A stretch of DNA of 64,000 nucleotides from Hymenobacter lucidus (GCF_020447265.1 NZ_JAJADR010000002.1:806001-870000), one strand, 5' to 3'; shown: positions 9,061 to 18,730, numbered from the stretch's first letter. Program-made: numbers and translations. The notes: a model not told the origin generated them from the letters alone.

Positions 9061-9140
9061 TTATTCCAGAACACTGTAAGTAACACGTCATTCCGAGCGA
9101 AGTCGAGGAATGACGTGTTACTTACAGTGTTCTGGAATAA
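9061..9140. repeat. Perfect 34-bp inverted repeat
   Basis: Bases 9061-9094 are the exact reverse complement of 9107-9140, with a 12-base loop GAGCGAAGTCGA. It lies between two minus-strand genes (AraC start at 9021, aldo/keto reductase end at 9167). The core CGTCATTCCGAGCGAAGTCGAGGAATGACG belongs to the same broad family as the elements at 25162 and 3201. Confidence 0.92.
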
Positions 9141-9166
9141 GCTTCTAGCCAATACAACAAATAAAC

Positions 9167-10195
<1,029 letters not shown>

Positions 10196-10232
10196 TTACC
10201 CTGCAAAGGTCAGAACCCAAGCACCGGGCGGG

Positions 10233-10264
10233 ATTATACAAACCGGCGCTTCTGCAACACAAAA
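10233..10264 (-). promoter_or_regulatory. Candidate operator/promoter, copy 1 (upstream of AKR 1)
   Basis: The plus-strand text TTATACAAACCGGCGCTTCT followed by GCAACACAAA recurs almost unchanged at 11411-11441, each copy lying 70-90 bases upstream of an aldo/keto reductase start. On the coding (minus) strand it reads TTTGTGTTGN..TTTGTATAA, consistent with a Bacteroidota promoter or a regulator site. The adjacent AraC protein is the natural candidate regulator. Confidence 0.5.
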
Positions 10265-10280
10265 CGGGGCTCACCCGCTA

Positions 10281-11327
10281 CTACCAGCCCTGCACGGTAT
10301 GCCCGCCGAAGATGGAGCGGTTGACGGCGGGCGTGAAAATGCCGTAGGGAAAGGCCGGGGCCACGGCGCTGGCCTCGGTCAGGGTTTGGAGCTGCCCGGC
10401 GGTGAGGCGCACGTCGAGCGAGGCCAGATTGTCGTGCAGCTGCTCGGGGCGGCTGGCGCCAATAATGGGCGACGTGATGCCGGGCTGGGCCGACGCCCAG
10501 GCCAGAGCCACCTGCGCCAACGGCTTTTCAGCCTGCCCGGCCACGGTGCGCAGCACGTCCAGCACCCGCCAGTTGTGGTCCGTAAACTTCGTGTTGCCGA
10601 ACGGATTGGGGCCCGTGAGCCGCCCCGCACCAGTAGCCCCCACACCGTCGCGCTGGTATTTGCCGGCCAGAAAGCCCGCCGCCAACGGGCTCCAGGGCAT
10701 AATTCCCATTCCACACTCCCGGGCGGCCGGCGCGTACTCCCACTCGATGCCGCGCTCTACCAACGAGTATTCGACCTGCATAGCTACGGGGCCGAGCACG
10801 CCGTGGGCCGCGGCCAGCGTGGCGGCTTTGGCAGCGTACCAGGCGGGCATATCGGAGAAGCCGAAGTAGCAGATTTTGCCCGCCCGCACTAAGTCGCCCA
10901 GCGTTTGGAGCACTTCCTCGGCGGGCGTCACCATGTCCCACACGTGCAGCCAGTAGAGGTCCACGTAGTCGGTGCGGAGGCGGCGCAGGGAGCCTTCGAG
11001 GGCCCGGTGAATGTTTTTGCGGCCGTTGCCGCCGGCGTTGGGGTTGCCGGGCTGGGCATTGAAGCCAAACTTAGTGGCCAGCACCAGTTGGTCGCGCAGG
11101 CGGCGGCTGGCCACGTAGCCGCCCAGCAGCTCCTCGCTCCGGCCGCCAGCATACACGTCGGCCGTGTCGATGGAGTTGCCGCCGGCGTCCACGTAGTCGT
11201 TGAAGATGGTTTGAGAAACGTCATCAGGGGAGCCCCAGCGCTGGGTGCCAAAGGTCATGGTGCCCAAGGTGAGCGGGCTGACGATGAGGCCGGAGCGGCC
11301 CAAGGTGCGAAAGTTGGTGAGGGACAT
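10281..11327 (-). CDS. Aldo/keto reductase, copy 2
   Basis: The protein has 348 residues from the ATG at 11327 (MSLTNFRTLGRSGLIVSPL, the standard AKR strand-1 motif); a more upstream ATG at 11366 would add 13 unlikely residues. Catalytic tetrad residues are Asp/Tyr in SIDTADVYAGG, Lys in LATKFGF and His in YWLHVWD. The GRSEELLG motif and the C-terminal IIGASRPEQLHDNL cofactor segment place it in the AKR11/YghZ-like, voltage-gated K-channel beta-related group. It is not a recent duplicate of copy 1, since the two differ throughout, yet both share the same upstream motif, suggesting co-regulation. Substrate unknown. Confidence 0.92.
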   Translation of the reverse strand: MSLTNFRTLGRSGLIVSPLTLGTMTFGTQRWGSPDDVSQTIFNDYVDAGGNSIDTADVYAGGRSEELLGGYVASRRLRDQLVLATKFGFNAQPGNPNAGGNGRKNIHRALEGSLRRLRTDYVDLYWLHVWDMVTPAEEVLQTLGDLVRAGKICYFGFSDMPAWYAAKAATLAAAHGVLGPVAMQVEYSLVERGIEWEYAPAARECGMGIMPWSPLAAGFLAGKYQRDGVGATGAGRLTGPNPFGNTKFTDHNWRVLDVLRTVAGQAEKPLAQVALAWASAQPGITSPIIGASRPEQLHDNLASLDVRLTAGQLQTLTEASAVAPAFPYGIFTPAVNRSIFGGHTVQGW

Positions 11328-11731
11328 GGTTGGGTTGGTAAGGTTGCGGGCGGTGGCAGTAGGCACAATGGCTGATGCCCCAAAGGTGGCGGCCCGCTAC
11401 CCGGCCGGGGCTATACAAACCGAAGCTTCTACAACACAAACTGCCGCTTTAAGCCGCACCGGAACTAGAAGCCGGCCCTGCTTTCCTCTTCATACTCCCT
11501 TCACTGCCGGGCCCGGAATTTTGAGGCGTTGAATCCATGCAGCCATTCCTGCTGGCTGGCCCCGACCGGGCCGTACGGCGGCCGGGGCGGCGCCTTGGCT
11601 TAAATTTCATCGGCTTCAGCCTGCAGCCTGCTTACTTCTGCCGTATTTTGACTTGCTTTCCAACCTGCGCGCTTCACCCGGGCCGAAGGTTATGATTTCT
11701 ATCCCACCCGTTCCGTTTCATTCTGCTTTTT
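11328..11731. other. Intergenic region between AKR 2 and the response regulator
   Basis: The region is about 400 bp between divergent genes. It holds the AKR 2 regulatory motif (11411-11441) and a GC-rich stretch around 11540-11600. No convincing ORF or RNA gene is visible. Confidence 0.6.
11411..11441 (-). promoter_or_regulatory. Candidate operator/promoter, copy 2 (upstream of AKR 2)
   Basis: CTATACAAACCGAAGCTTCT followed by ACAACACAAA matches the site at 10233-10264 with only a few changes, and the preceding CCGGGnnGGG context is also similar. It lies 84 bases upstream of the AKR 2 ATG on the minus strand. Confidence 0.5.
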
Positions 11732-12427
11732 ATGAACGTTCTGATAGTTGAAGACGACAACGCCCTGGCCCAAGAACTGGCCCGCTACCTGCAGCACCAG
11801 CACTACCACTGCGACTTTGCCCGCACCGGTGCCGAGGCTTCCGAAAAGCTCTATGTAAACGAATATGACTTCGTGCTGCTCGACCTGGGCCTGCCCGACC
11901 GGGACGGCCTGCAGCTGCTGGCCGAAGCTCGGCGGCAGCACAACAGCCAGGCGTCCATCATCATTCTGAGTGCCCGCGGCTCGGTCGATGACCGCATCAG
12001 CGGCCTGCAGCTGGGGGCCGATGACTATTTACCCAAGCCCTACTCGCTCATGGAGCTGGAGTCGCGGATGCAGGCCATTACCCGGCGCAAGCACGGCGTG
12101 ACGCAGGATACGTTGTCGTTCGGCGGCTTTGTTATCAACCTCAGCGAACGGTCGTTGCGGCACGGCGGCGCGGAAGTGGTGCTCACCCGCCGCGAATTCG
12201 ATTTGCTGCACTACCTGCTGCTTCACCGGGGCCGGGTGCTCACGCGCATGCAGCTCAGCGAGCATATCTGGGGCAATATGATCAGTGACCGGGACGACCA
12301 CGACTCGAATTTCATCGACGTACACGTCAAGAACATCCGTAAGAAGCTGGCTGCCTACGACACCCGCGACTGGGTCGATACCGTGCGCGGCATCGGCTAC
12401 CGCTTCAAGCCCACCCAGGAAGCGTGA
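11732..12427 (+). CDS. OmpR/PhoB-type response regulator
   Basis: The protein has 231 residues. The N-terminal receiver domain has the acidic pair D8-D9, phospho-acceptor D51 in FVLLDLGLPDRDG, and the conserved Lys in DYLPKPYSLMEL. The C-terminal winged-helix domain contains LTRREFDLLHYLLLHRGRV and ends in VDTVRGIGYRFKP, the usual OmpR-family ending. The stop codon overlaps the GTG start of the sensor kinase gene by four bases, so the two are translationally coupled and form one two-component system. The stimulus and regulon are unknown. Confidence 0.95.
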   Translation: MNVLIVEDDNALAQELARYLQHQHYHCDFARTGAEASEKLYVNEYDFVLLDLGLPDRDGLQLLAEARRQHNSQASIIILSARGSVDDRISGLQLGADDYLPKPYSLMELESRMQAITRRKHGVTQDTLSFGGFVINLSERSLRHGGAEVVLTRREFDLLHYLLLHRGRVLTRMQLSEHIWGNMISDRDDHDSNFIDVHVKNIRKKLAAYDTRDWVDTVRGIGYRFKPTQEA

Positions 12428-13749
12428 AGCTGCAGCAGAAGCTCGTATTGCTCACCACCCTTTCCAAGGCCCTAATGGCGGCGGTGCTGCTGCTAGCCCT
12501 GCCCTGGATTGTGGAAACGCTGGCCCTGCGTCACACCGATGAGCGCCTGCGCAGCGAGCAGAAGCGTGTGATGCACCGCATCGGGCAAGTAGGCATTGAG
12601 AGCTTTCTGAACGAGTCTTACCCCGACCAGAAAGTGCACTACGATTTGCTGCAGGACGAATTCATTGACCTGCGCCGCGCCACCGAGGCCCAGCCCGATA
12701 CCGTAGCCACGCTGCCCCGGCAGCAGCACGGCGTGCTGGTCGATTTTCGGGTGCTGCGCCACACGTTTCAGCTGCGGGGCCAAGCGTACGTGGTTGAAAT
12801 CGGGAAGAGCATTGCTTCCGTCGAGGACGTGTATTCCCTGCTCCGCTCCCTGGCCGCCTACGCCCTGATCTTCGCCGTGCTGACTACGCTACTCATCGAG
12901 CTGGGCGTAATCAATTACCTGTTGCGGCCCGTGGATGAGATTGTAGCGCGGCTGCGGGCTGTGCAGGGGCCCATGCCTCCTCCCCTGCCGCCGCTGCGCA
13001 CCACCACTTCTGACTTCCAGTACCTGGATGCCACCATCCGGCGGATGCTGCAGAAAATCAAGCTGGTATTTGAGCAGGAGCGCGAGTTTATTGCCAATGC
13101 CTCCCACGAGCTACTCACGCCGGTCAGCATTTTGCAAAACCGCTTCGAGAACATGCTGCAAGCCGAAAACCTGCCCGAGGAAGCCGAGCAGCAAATCGTG
13201 ACTTCCCAACGGACGCTGCACCGCCTCACGGCCACGCTACGCACGTTGCTGATGATTTCGCGCATCGAAAACGAGCAGTACGCCCGCCACGATACGGTGA
13301 ACGTGCGCACTATGCTGCAGGAGGTAGTGGCCGAACTGGAAGACCGGATTGCCGACGAAAATCTGACCGTGGAATGGGCTTTGGAAGGTGACCCGCAGAT
13401 AACGTCGGCCAACGGCAGTCTGCTGTTCACCTTCTTCTATAATCTGCTCAGCAACGCGGTGAAATACAACCACACCGGGGGCCGGATACGCCTTACGGGG
13501 CAGCAGCAGTCCGGCCAGCCCTACCGGTTGCAGGTTTTCAACACGGGCCAGCCCATTCCGGCCGAGCACCTGCCCCACCTCTTCGAGCGGTTTCGACGGG
13601 CTTCCAACGTGCATTCGGCCGAGGGTTACGGCCTGGGTCTGGCGCTGGTACGCACCATCGCGCAGTTCCATGCCTTTCGGCTGCAGGCCGAGTCGGATGC
13701 GGCGGGCAATACGTTCACGGTGTGGCTGCCTACGGCCACGCTGGCCTGA
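12424..13749 (+). CDS. Sensor histidine kinase
   Basis: The protein has 441 residues. It begins at a GTG overlapping the regulator stop (GTGA). TM helices at about 10-30 and 145-168 bracket a short periplasmic domain. The HisKA domain carries phospho-acceptor H228 in FIANASHELLTPVSIL; the usual Arg after HEL is Leu here. The HATPase_c domain has the N box NLLSNAVKYNHTGG and G boxes in GYGLGLALV. It partners the upstream response regulator. The sensor domain is small and not assignable to a ligand family. Confidence 0.94.
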   Translation: MKLQQKLVLLTTLSKALMAAVLLLALPWIVETLALRHTDERLRSEQKRVMHRIGQVGIESFLNESYPDQKVHYDLLQDEFIDLRRATEAQPDTVATLPRQQHGVLVDFRVLRHTFQLRGQAYVVEIGKSIASVEDVYSLLRSLAAYALIFAVLTTLLIELGVINYLLRPVDEIVARLRAVQGPMPPPLPPLRTTTSDFQYLDATIRRMLQKIKLVFEQEREFIANASHELLTPVSILQNRFENMLQAENLPEEAEQQIVTSQRTLHRLTATLRTLLMISRIENEQYARHDTVNVRTMLQEVVAELEDRIADENLTVEWALEGDPQITSANGSLLFTFFYNLLSNAVKYNHTGGRIRLTGQQQSGQPYRLQVFNTGQPIPAEHLPHLFERFRRASNVHSAEGYGLGLALVRTIAQFHAFRLQAESDAAGNTFTVWLPTATLA

Positions 13750-14181
13750 GCAGCCGCGCACCCGCCTGACCGCCGCTTTGCCGGCTACGTGACTTGTTTA
13801 TGCAGCGGCAACGCGCCTGGCGGCCGGTAATCGTTGGCCCTTATTTTACCTTTGAAGTCGGCTTCGGCCGACTTTTCTGTTTTGCCCCGGCTTTCGGCTG
13901 CTTAGCTGCCGGGGCTGCCTGTTTCAGGACCATTGGCGCCGAAACCCTTCAGATACGGACCCTAAGCTCTGCTGTAGGAGCCTATGCCAGACCAGAATCT
14001 TTGCTGACAGCCAAGTCAGTGGAGCAAGCAGCCGCTGGCCTGACCAAAACGACGTAACCGGCTTTTTTGGGGCTTCTCTGTTGCGCAGCAGCCTGCTGCG
14101 TTTGCAAGTAGCTTCAACTGTTGCGCCAAAACTGCGTTACTATAGTTCTGCTCTCGTTCACTCCCTGCTTCCACCTTTCTC
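13750..14181. other. Intergenic region after the two-component operon
   Basis: The region contains the UUCG hairpin (13855-13874). The remainder shows a short open frame (13794-14057) that runs through the hairpin and looks non-coding. Nothing else is recognisable. Confidence 0.55.
13847..13878 (+). terminator. UUCG-capped hairpin behind a TACCTTTG element
   Basis: The stem AAGTCGGC-TTCG-GCCGACTT (13855-13874) has a UUCG tetraloop and is followed by TTCT, giving an efficient terminator shape after the two-component genes. The octamer TACCTTTG (13847-13854), a Bacteroidota -7-like element, directly precedes it, so a short transcript start here is also conceivable. Confidence 0.6.
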
Positions 14182-14559
14182 TTGACCAATCCGGCTTCCA
14201 TAGCGCTTCGGCTTCGTGCCTTCCTGCTCACTGGGTTGCTGTGCTGGCTACTGGGGGCGCCGCAATGCGCGGCGGCTACTCCCCGCACCGCGGTAGTCCG
14301 GCCCACTAGCCCATTGGTTGCCCAACGGGCCTGGCCGGTAGCAACTGATGCCCGGCAGGACGAGTATTTCGCCGCTTCCGATTGTGGGCACCTTCGCCTT
14401 GGTCTGCTCGGAGTGGCCCTGCTGCCCCCGGAGCCAGGGTATGAGTTGCGAGGCAGCCGGGCCAAGGTAGCGCGGACCCATACTGTGCCGTCTGCCTTGC
14501 CCGTACTGCCCTGGCTGCGCGACTGGCTACGCGCCTCCGTGTCGCCAAACGCGCCCTGA
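14182..14559 (+). CDS. Possible small exported protein
   Basis: The open frame has 125 codons from a TTG. Residues about 6-31 (ALRLRAFLLTGLLCWLLGAP, then QCAAA) form a plausible signal peptide with a cleavage site. The rest is Pro/Arg/Ala-rich and matches no family I know. No ATG is available in frame, and a GC-rich antisense frame overlaps it, so it may be spurious. Confidence 0.35.
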   Translation: MTNPASIALRLRAFLLTGLLCWLLGAPQCAAATPRTAVVRPTSPLVAQRAWPVATDARQDEYFAASDCGHLRLGLLGVALLPPEPGYELRGSRAKVARTHTVPSALPVLPWLRDWLRASVSPNAP

Positions 14560-14770
14560 ACTCAGGGGCAGGTAGCTGGCCGCGGGCCGTGTATCAACTG
14601 CGTATACAGTAAAAAGCCGGTTGGCTGGCATTTTACCGGTTTGTTCAGCTTGCGGCCAATAGGTTGTTTGCCGACCGTTTTTCAATGGTCGGAATTCTTT
14701 TTCATTGCCGGCCAGCCATTCCGCTTTGTGCGGAGCGACTCCCTTTTGCCCGGCGTTTCAATTTCTTTCA

Positions 14771-16039
14771 ATGCCTCTCTACACAACTACTCTGGTAATT
14801 CTGGGGGTGGCTATCCTGGGTGTGGCCTGGCTGCCGTCGCTGCTGGAAAAGTACCCGCTGTCTTACCCCGTCATTTACCTAGGCCTGGGCATGGCCATCT
14901 ACGCCCTCCCCCTAGATTTACCTACCGACCCGTTTCAACACGAAGCCCTGGCCACGCACATCTCGGAGCTGTGCGTCATTGTGGCTCTCACCGGCACGGG
15001 CCTGAAAATAGACCGACCGTTTTCGTTCCGGGCCTGGCGCACGCCGCTGCTGCTGGTGCTGGTGCTCATGGTGCTTACCATTGCTAGTCTCACGCTGGTG
15101 GGCTGGGCCCTGGTGGGGCTGCCCCTGGCCAGCGCCTTGCTGCTGGCCGCCACCCTGGCCCCCACCGACCCCGTACTGGCCGGCGACGTGCAGGTGGGCG
15201 ACCCTGGCGAAGGCCGCGAAGATAACGTGCGCTTTGCTCTCACGGGCGAAGCCGGGCTGAACGACGGCCTAGCGTTTCCTTTCGTGTACCTGGCTCTGGC
15301 CTTGCTGCCAGTGGCCGGGCCGCTGTCGGCCAAGCTGGGCCACTGGCTCTGGCTCGACCTTTTTTACCGCACCGGCGCGGCTTTGCTCCTGGGAATTCTG
15401 TCGGGTAAAGGGTTGGCCTACCTCATTTTCAACCTGCCTAAGCGCATCAGCATTAAACCCGGAGCCTATGGCTTCGTGGCGCTGGCCGTTACGCTCATCA
15501 CCTACGGCATCACCGAGCTGCTGCACGGCTATGGCTTTCTGGCAGTATTCATTGCCGCCATTACGCTGCGCAGCCACGAGCGGCGCCACGAGTACCACAA
15601 GCACATGCACGCCTTCACCGACCAGCTTGAGCGGCTGTTCATCGTCGTCATTCTTATTTTGTTTGGCGGGGCCATCATGCGTGGGCTGCTGGCCCCGCTC
15701 ACCTGGGCCGGGGCGCTACTGGGCCTACTGCTGCTACTCGTTATCCGGCCCATCGGCGGCATGCTCACACTGGCCCGCTCCCCGCGCGTGACGCTAGCCG
15801 AGCGCGGGGTTATTTCCTTTTTCGGTATCCGGGGCATTGGCTCTATCTTTTACTTGGCTTTTGCCCTGGAGAAAGCCGATTTTCCTCATGCCCGCCAGCT
15901 GTGGGCTATTGTAGGCTTCACGATGCTGGTTTCCATCAGTTTGCACGGTATTCTGGCCACGCCCATTATGAACTGGCTAGACCGCCGCCACGGCCGTAAG
16001 ATTACCTCGGAGCTAAGCCAGGCAGCGGAAGCTGAGTGA
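14771..16039 (+). CDS. Cation:proton antiporter (CPA family, NhaP-like)
   Basis: The protein is a 422-residue membrane protein with about 12 predicted transmembrane helices. The key motif is GEAGLNDGLAFPFVYLALAL with N164-D165, the Asn-Asp pair of electroneutral CPA1 Na+(K+)/H+ antiporters. LAPTDPVLAGDVQVG precedes it, as in NhaP/KefB-type exchangers. The start MPLYTTTLVILGVAILG places the first helix at the N-terminus; an ATG at 14705 would add a non-conserved segment. No C-terminal TrkA/RCK domain is present. Its likely role is pH and sodium homeostasis; ion selectivity is inferred from family. Confidence 0.9.
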   Translation: MPLYTTTLVILGVAILGVAWLPSLLEKYPLSYPVIYLGLGMAIYALPLDLPTDPFQHEALATHISELCVIVALTGTGLKIDRPFSFRAWRTPLLLVLVLMVLTIASLTLVGWALVGLPLASALLLAATLAPTDPVLAGDVQVGDPGEGREDNVRFALTGEAGLNDGLAFPFVYLALALLPVAGPLSAKLGHWLWLDLFYRTGAALLLGILSGKGLAYLIFNLPKRISIKPGAYGFVALAVTLITYGITELLHGYGFLAVFIAAITLRSHERRHEYHKHMHAFTDQLERLFIVVILILFGGAIMRGLLAPLTWAGALLGLLLLLVIRPIGGMLTLARSPRVTLAERGVISFFGIRGIGSIFYLAFALEKADFPHARQLWAIVGFTMLVSISLHGILATPIMNWLDRRHGRKITSELSQAAEAE

Positions 16040-16123
16040 CGCGCCTGCTCATAACCTCAATTGCTTATGCTTATTCCGCAACTCATCGTTCTGCGTCAGC
16101 TTCGCCAACGTCTTCCCCCTTCC

Positions 16124-17020
16124 ATGTCTGCTACTCCCACTCCTCCTGCTGCTGATTCCGGCAACCTGTTCGAAAAAATTAAAAACCTGGGCCTCATCGT
16201 GCTCGGCATTCTGTGCGCCGGCATGGGCCTAAAGGGCTTCCTACTCTCCAGCCACTTCATTGATGGCGGCGTGACGGGCATTTCCATGCTCATTTCGGCC
16301 ACTTTGGATGTGCCGCTTTCCTGGCTGCTGCTCATCATCAACCTGCCCTTTGTGGTGCTGGGCTACCGTCAGATCGGGCTGGGCTTTGCCCTGAAAAGCG
16401 CCGCCGCCATTGCCGGCCTGGCCCTGTGCATTGCCGTGGTACCCTACCCCGACATGACCAAGGACCTGCTGCTGACGGCCGTATTCGGCGGCGTGTTTAT
16501 CGGGGCCGGCATTGGGTTTGCCATGCGCGGCGGGGCCGTGCTCGATGGTACTGAGGTAGCCGCACTGCTCATCAACCGGCACAGCTCGTTGCTCAAAGTC
16601 AGTGACGTAATTCTGGTGCTGAATATCTTCATCTTCGGGGTGGCGGCTTTCGTGCTGGGTGCTCAAACGGCCATGTACTCCATCCTGACCTACGTGGCGG
16701 CTTCCAAAACCCTTGATTTCCTGCTCAACGGCATTGAGCAGTACACGGGCGTCACTATTATTTCGGGCCAGAGCGAGGCCATCCGCCAGGCCATTACCAA
16801 CACCCTGGGCCGGGGCGTGACGCTCTATCAGGGCAAGCGCGGCTACGGCAAGCGCGGCGACCAGGACCTAGATATGGACATCGTGTTTACCGTCGTGACG
16901 CGGCTGGAGCTGCCGCAGCTGCGCACCGAAATTCGCCGCATCGACCCGCAGGCGTTTGTAATTCAGCACAGCATCGACGACGCTGAGGGCGGCATGGTCA
17001 AGAAGCGGCCGTTTCACTAG
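16124..17020 (+). CDS. YitT family membrane protein (DUF161/DUF2179)
   Basis: The protein has 298 residues. The N-terminal two thirds are five to six hydrophobic helices with the YitT hallmark GGVTGISMLIS near residue 50 and GAGIGFAMRGGAVLDGTEV near residue 130. The C-terminal DUF2179 domain (about 205-290) reads YTGVTIISGQSEAIRQAI through MDIVFTVVTRLELPQL. The ATG at 16124 is preferred over 16061 because the extra residues lie before a soluble Pro-rich start with no conservation. Function is unknown in the family; some members are linked to transport. It follows the antiporter by 85 bp, so the two may share a transcript. Confidence 0.9.
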   Translation: MSATPTPPAADSGNLFEKIKNLGLIVLGILCAGMGLKGFLLSSHFIDGGVTGISMLISATLDVPLSWLLLIINLPFVVLGYRQIGLGFALKSAAAIAGLALCIAVVPYPDMTKDLLLTAVFGGVFIGAGIGFAMRGGAVLDGTEVAALLINRHSSLLKVSDVILVLNIFIFGVAAFVLGAQTAMYSILTYVAASKTLDFLLNGIEQYTGVTIISGQSEAIRQAITNTLGRGVTLYQGKRGYGKRGDQDLDMDIVFTVVTRLELPQLRTEIRRIDPQAFVIQHSIDDAEGGMVKKRPFH

Positions 17021-17058
17021 GCTTCACAGCTTCGGGCAGCCAAGGCTTACCAGGACAG

Positions 17059-17101
17059 AGCGGCCGGCATTTCCACTCGGGGAAAGCGCCGGCCGCTTTT
17101 G
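17059..17101 (+). terminator. Intrinsic terminator after yitT-like gene
   Basis: Perfect 10-bp arms AGCGGCCGGC/GCCGGCCGCT with a 19-base loop, followed by TTTT. It lies 39 bp after the stop codon and separates the antiporter unit from the phenylacetate cluster. Confidence 0.8.
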
Positions 17102-17212
17102 CTGCCACAGCTAGCAAAGTGTAGTCGGCTTACTTCCAACTGAATTTTGGCCCCAGCCATTTCTCTGCTGCATCATCAAACCCTTGAGTCAGCAAGCTGG
17201 GTTTCAGCCTGC

Positions 17213-17232
17213 AAACTAACAAACGTTTGTTT
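17213..17232 (+). promoter_or_regulatory. TetR/PaaR-type operator 1, upstream of paaK
   Basis: AAACTAACAAACGTTTGTTT is a 20-bp dyad that matches the site at 20687-20706 at nearly every position (consensus wAACTAACnAnyGTTwGTTw). It covers a TTTG (17226-17229) that lies 20 bases before TACTTTTA (17250-17257), a good Bacteroidota -33/-7 pair, so a bound repressor would occlude the promoter. The cluster encodes a TetR protein at 18731-19312. Confidence 0.7.
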
Positions 17233-17257
17233 TTGATAGTTAATCATTCTACTTTTA
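17226..17257 (+). promoter_or_regulatory. Predicted promoter of the paa cluster
   Basis: TTTG at 17226-17229 and TACTTTTA at 17250-17257 are separated by 20 bases, matching the Bacteroidota TTTG-N19-21-TAnnTTTG pattern apart from the final base. Transcription would start near 17265, about 33 bases before paaK. Confidence 0.55.
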
Positions 17258-17297
17258 ATAGCCGGCTTTCTCTATCCCCGCCTCTGAACTGCTGCCT

Positions 17298-18641
17298 ATG
17301 CTTTTCCAACCCGACATAGAACGGATGCCGCTGGCCCAACTGCGCGAGCTGCAGAACACCCGCCTCAAGCACCAGGTAGCGTACGTCTACGAGCGGGTGC
17401 CCTTCTACAAGCACAAGTTTGACGCCCTGGGCGTGCATCCGTCCACTTTCCGAGGCCTGGCAGAGCTGACTAAGCTGGGCTTTACCAAAAAGGCCGACTT
17501 CCGCGACAACTACCCCTTCGGCCTGTTTGCCGTGCCCCAACCAGAAGTAGCGCGCCTGCACTGCTCCAGCGGCACTACCGGCAAGGCTACCGTAGTGGGC
17601 TACACCGCCCAGGATCTGGATATTTTCGCCGAAGTCGTGGCCCGCTCCCTGGCCGTGGCGGGCTGCCGGCCGGGCATGAAAATGCAGAACGCCTACGGCT
17701 ACGGCCTGTTTACGGGTGGCCTGGGCATTCATTACGGGGCCGAAAAGCTGGGCCTGACCGTCATTCCCGTGTCAGGCGGCGGCACCGACCGGCAGCTGCA
17801 GCTGCTCCAGGATTTTCAGCCCGAAATCATCTGCGCCACGCCTTCCTACGCCCAGGTGCTGGCCGAGGAGCTGCACCGGCGCGGTATTCCGCTCGACGCT
17901 ATTAATTTGCAGCACGCCGTGCTGGGCGCCGAGCCATGGACCGACACCATCCGGCAGCAGGTGGAAACCGGGCTGGGCGTGCGGGCTACCAATATTTACG
18001 GGCTGAGCGAAATTATGGGTCCGGGCGTGGCCCAGGAAGACGTGAACGAGCGGGGCACGGGCAGCTACATCTGGGAAGACCATTTCTACCCCGAAATCGT
18101 GGACAAGGACACCGGCGAGCCAGTGGCCGAGGGCGAGCTGGGCGTGCTGGTTTTCACCACGCTTACCAAGCAGGCCATGCCCATTCTGCGCTACTGGACC
18201 AACGACATTACCAACCTGTATTATTCGGAGTCGCGGAGCCGCACCCATGTCAAGATGGGCCCGATTCGGGGCCGGGCCGACGATATGCTCATCATTCGGG
18301 GCGTCAATTTCTTCCACACCCAGGTTGAGGATATTCTCCAGGGGCTCGACAACGTGAGCCCCTACTACCAAGTGGTGGCCTCGCGCCGCGGCAGTATGGA
18401 CGAGGTGGAAGTGAGCGTGGAAATCAGCGAGGAGCTGATGCGCCGCTTGGAGCTGGACACCCTAACGGAAACTAGCGTGCAGCAGCACGAGTGCCTGCGC
18501 ACGTTGCAGGGCGCGTTTGCCAAGAAAATTAAGGACAATATCGGGCTCAGCATGAACGTGCGGCTGCTGGGCTTCGGGCAGCTGCCGCGCAGTGAGGGCG
18601 GCAAGCTCAGCCGGGTGCAGGATCTGCGTCATCTTGCCTGA
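17298..18641 (+). CDS. paaK: Phenylacetate-CoA ligase
   Basis: ATP-dependent activation of phenylacetate to phenylacetyl-CoA, the first step of the aerobic hybrid pathway. The protein has 447 residues, the family norm. The adenylate-forming P-loop-like motif HCSSGTTGKATVVGYT is at about residue 90, the A5-type motif YGLSEIMGPGVA at about 235, and RGRADDMLIIRGVNFF at about 325. The C-terminal domain ends with LGFGQLPRSEGGKLSRV, carrying the catalytic Lys region. It leads the paa cluster and has its own operator/promoter (17213-17257). Confidence 0.96.
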   Translation: MLFQPDIERMPLAQLRELQNTRLKHQVAYVYERVPFYKHKFDALGVHPSTFRGLAELTKLGFTKKADFRDNYPFGLFAVPQPEVARLHCSSGTTGKATVVGYTAQDLDIFAEVVARSLAVAGCRPGMKMQNAYGYGLFTGGLGIHYGAEKLGLTVIPVSGGGTDRQLQLLQDFQPEIICATPSYAQVLAEELHRRGIPLDAINLQHAVLGAEPWTDTIRQQVETGLGVRATNIYGLSEIMGPGVAQEDVNERGTGSYIWEDHFYPEIVDKDTGEPVAEGELGVLVFTTLTKQAMPILRYWTNDITNLYYSESRSRTHVKMGPIRGRADDMLIIRGVNFFHTQVEDILQGLDNVSPYYQVVASRRGSMDEVEVSVEISEELMRRLELDTLTETSVQQHECLRTLQGAFAKKIKDNIGLSMNVRLLGFGQLPRSEGGKLSRVQDLRHLA

Positions 18642-18730
18642 GCCCGGCGCACAGAAATTCGGGGCTTCTTCTAGCTTTACCCACCCAAACCGGCCAAGCC
18701 CGCCGTCTGCCTACTTTTTCCTGATGCTGA

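Noticed and set aside
13794..14057. 87-codon plus-strand frame after the two-component genes
   Set aside because: It runs through the UUCG hairpin, has no motif and no start-region support.
14016..14465. 149-codon minus-strand frame
   Set aside because: Arg/Ser-rich with no motif; overlaps a better signal-peptide frame on the plus strand, itself only tentative.
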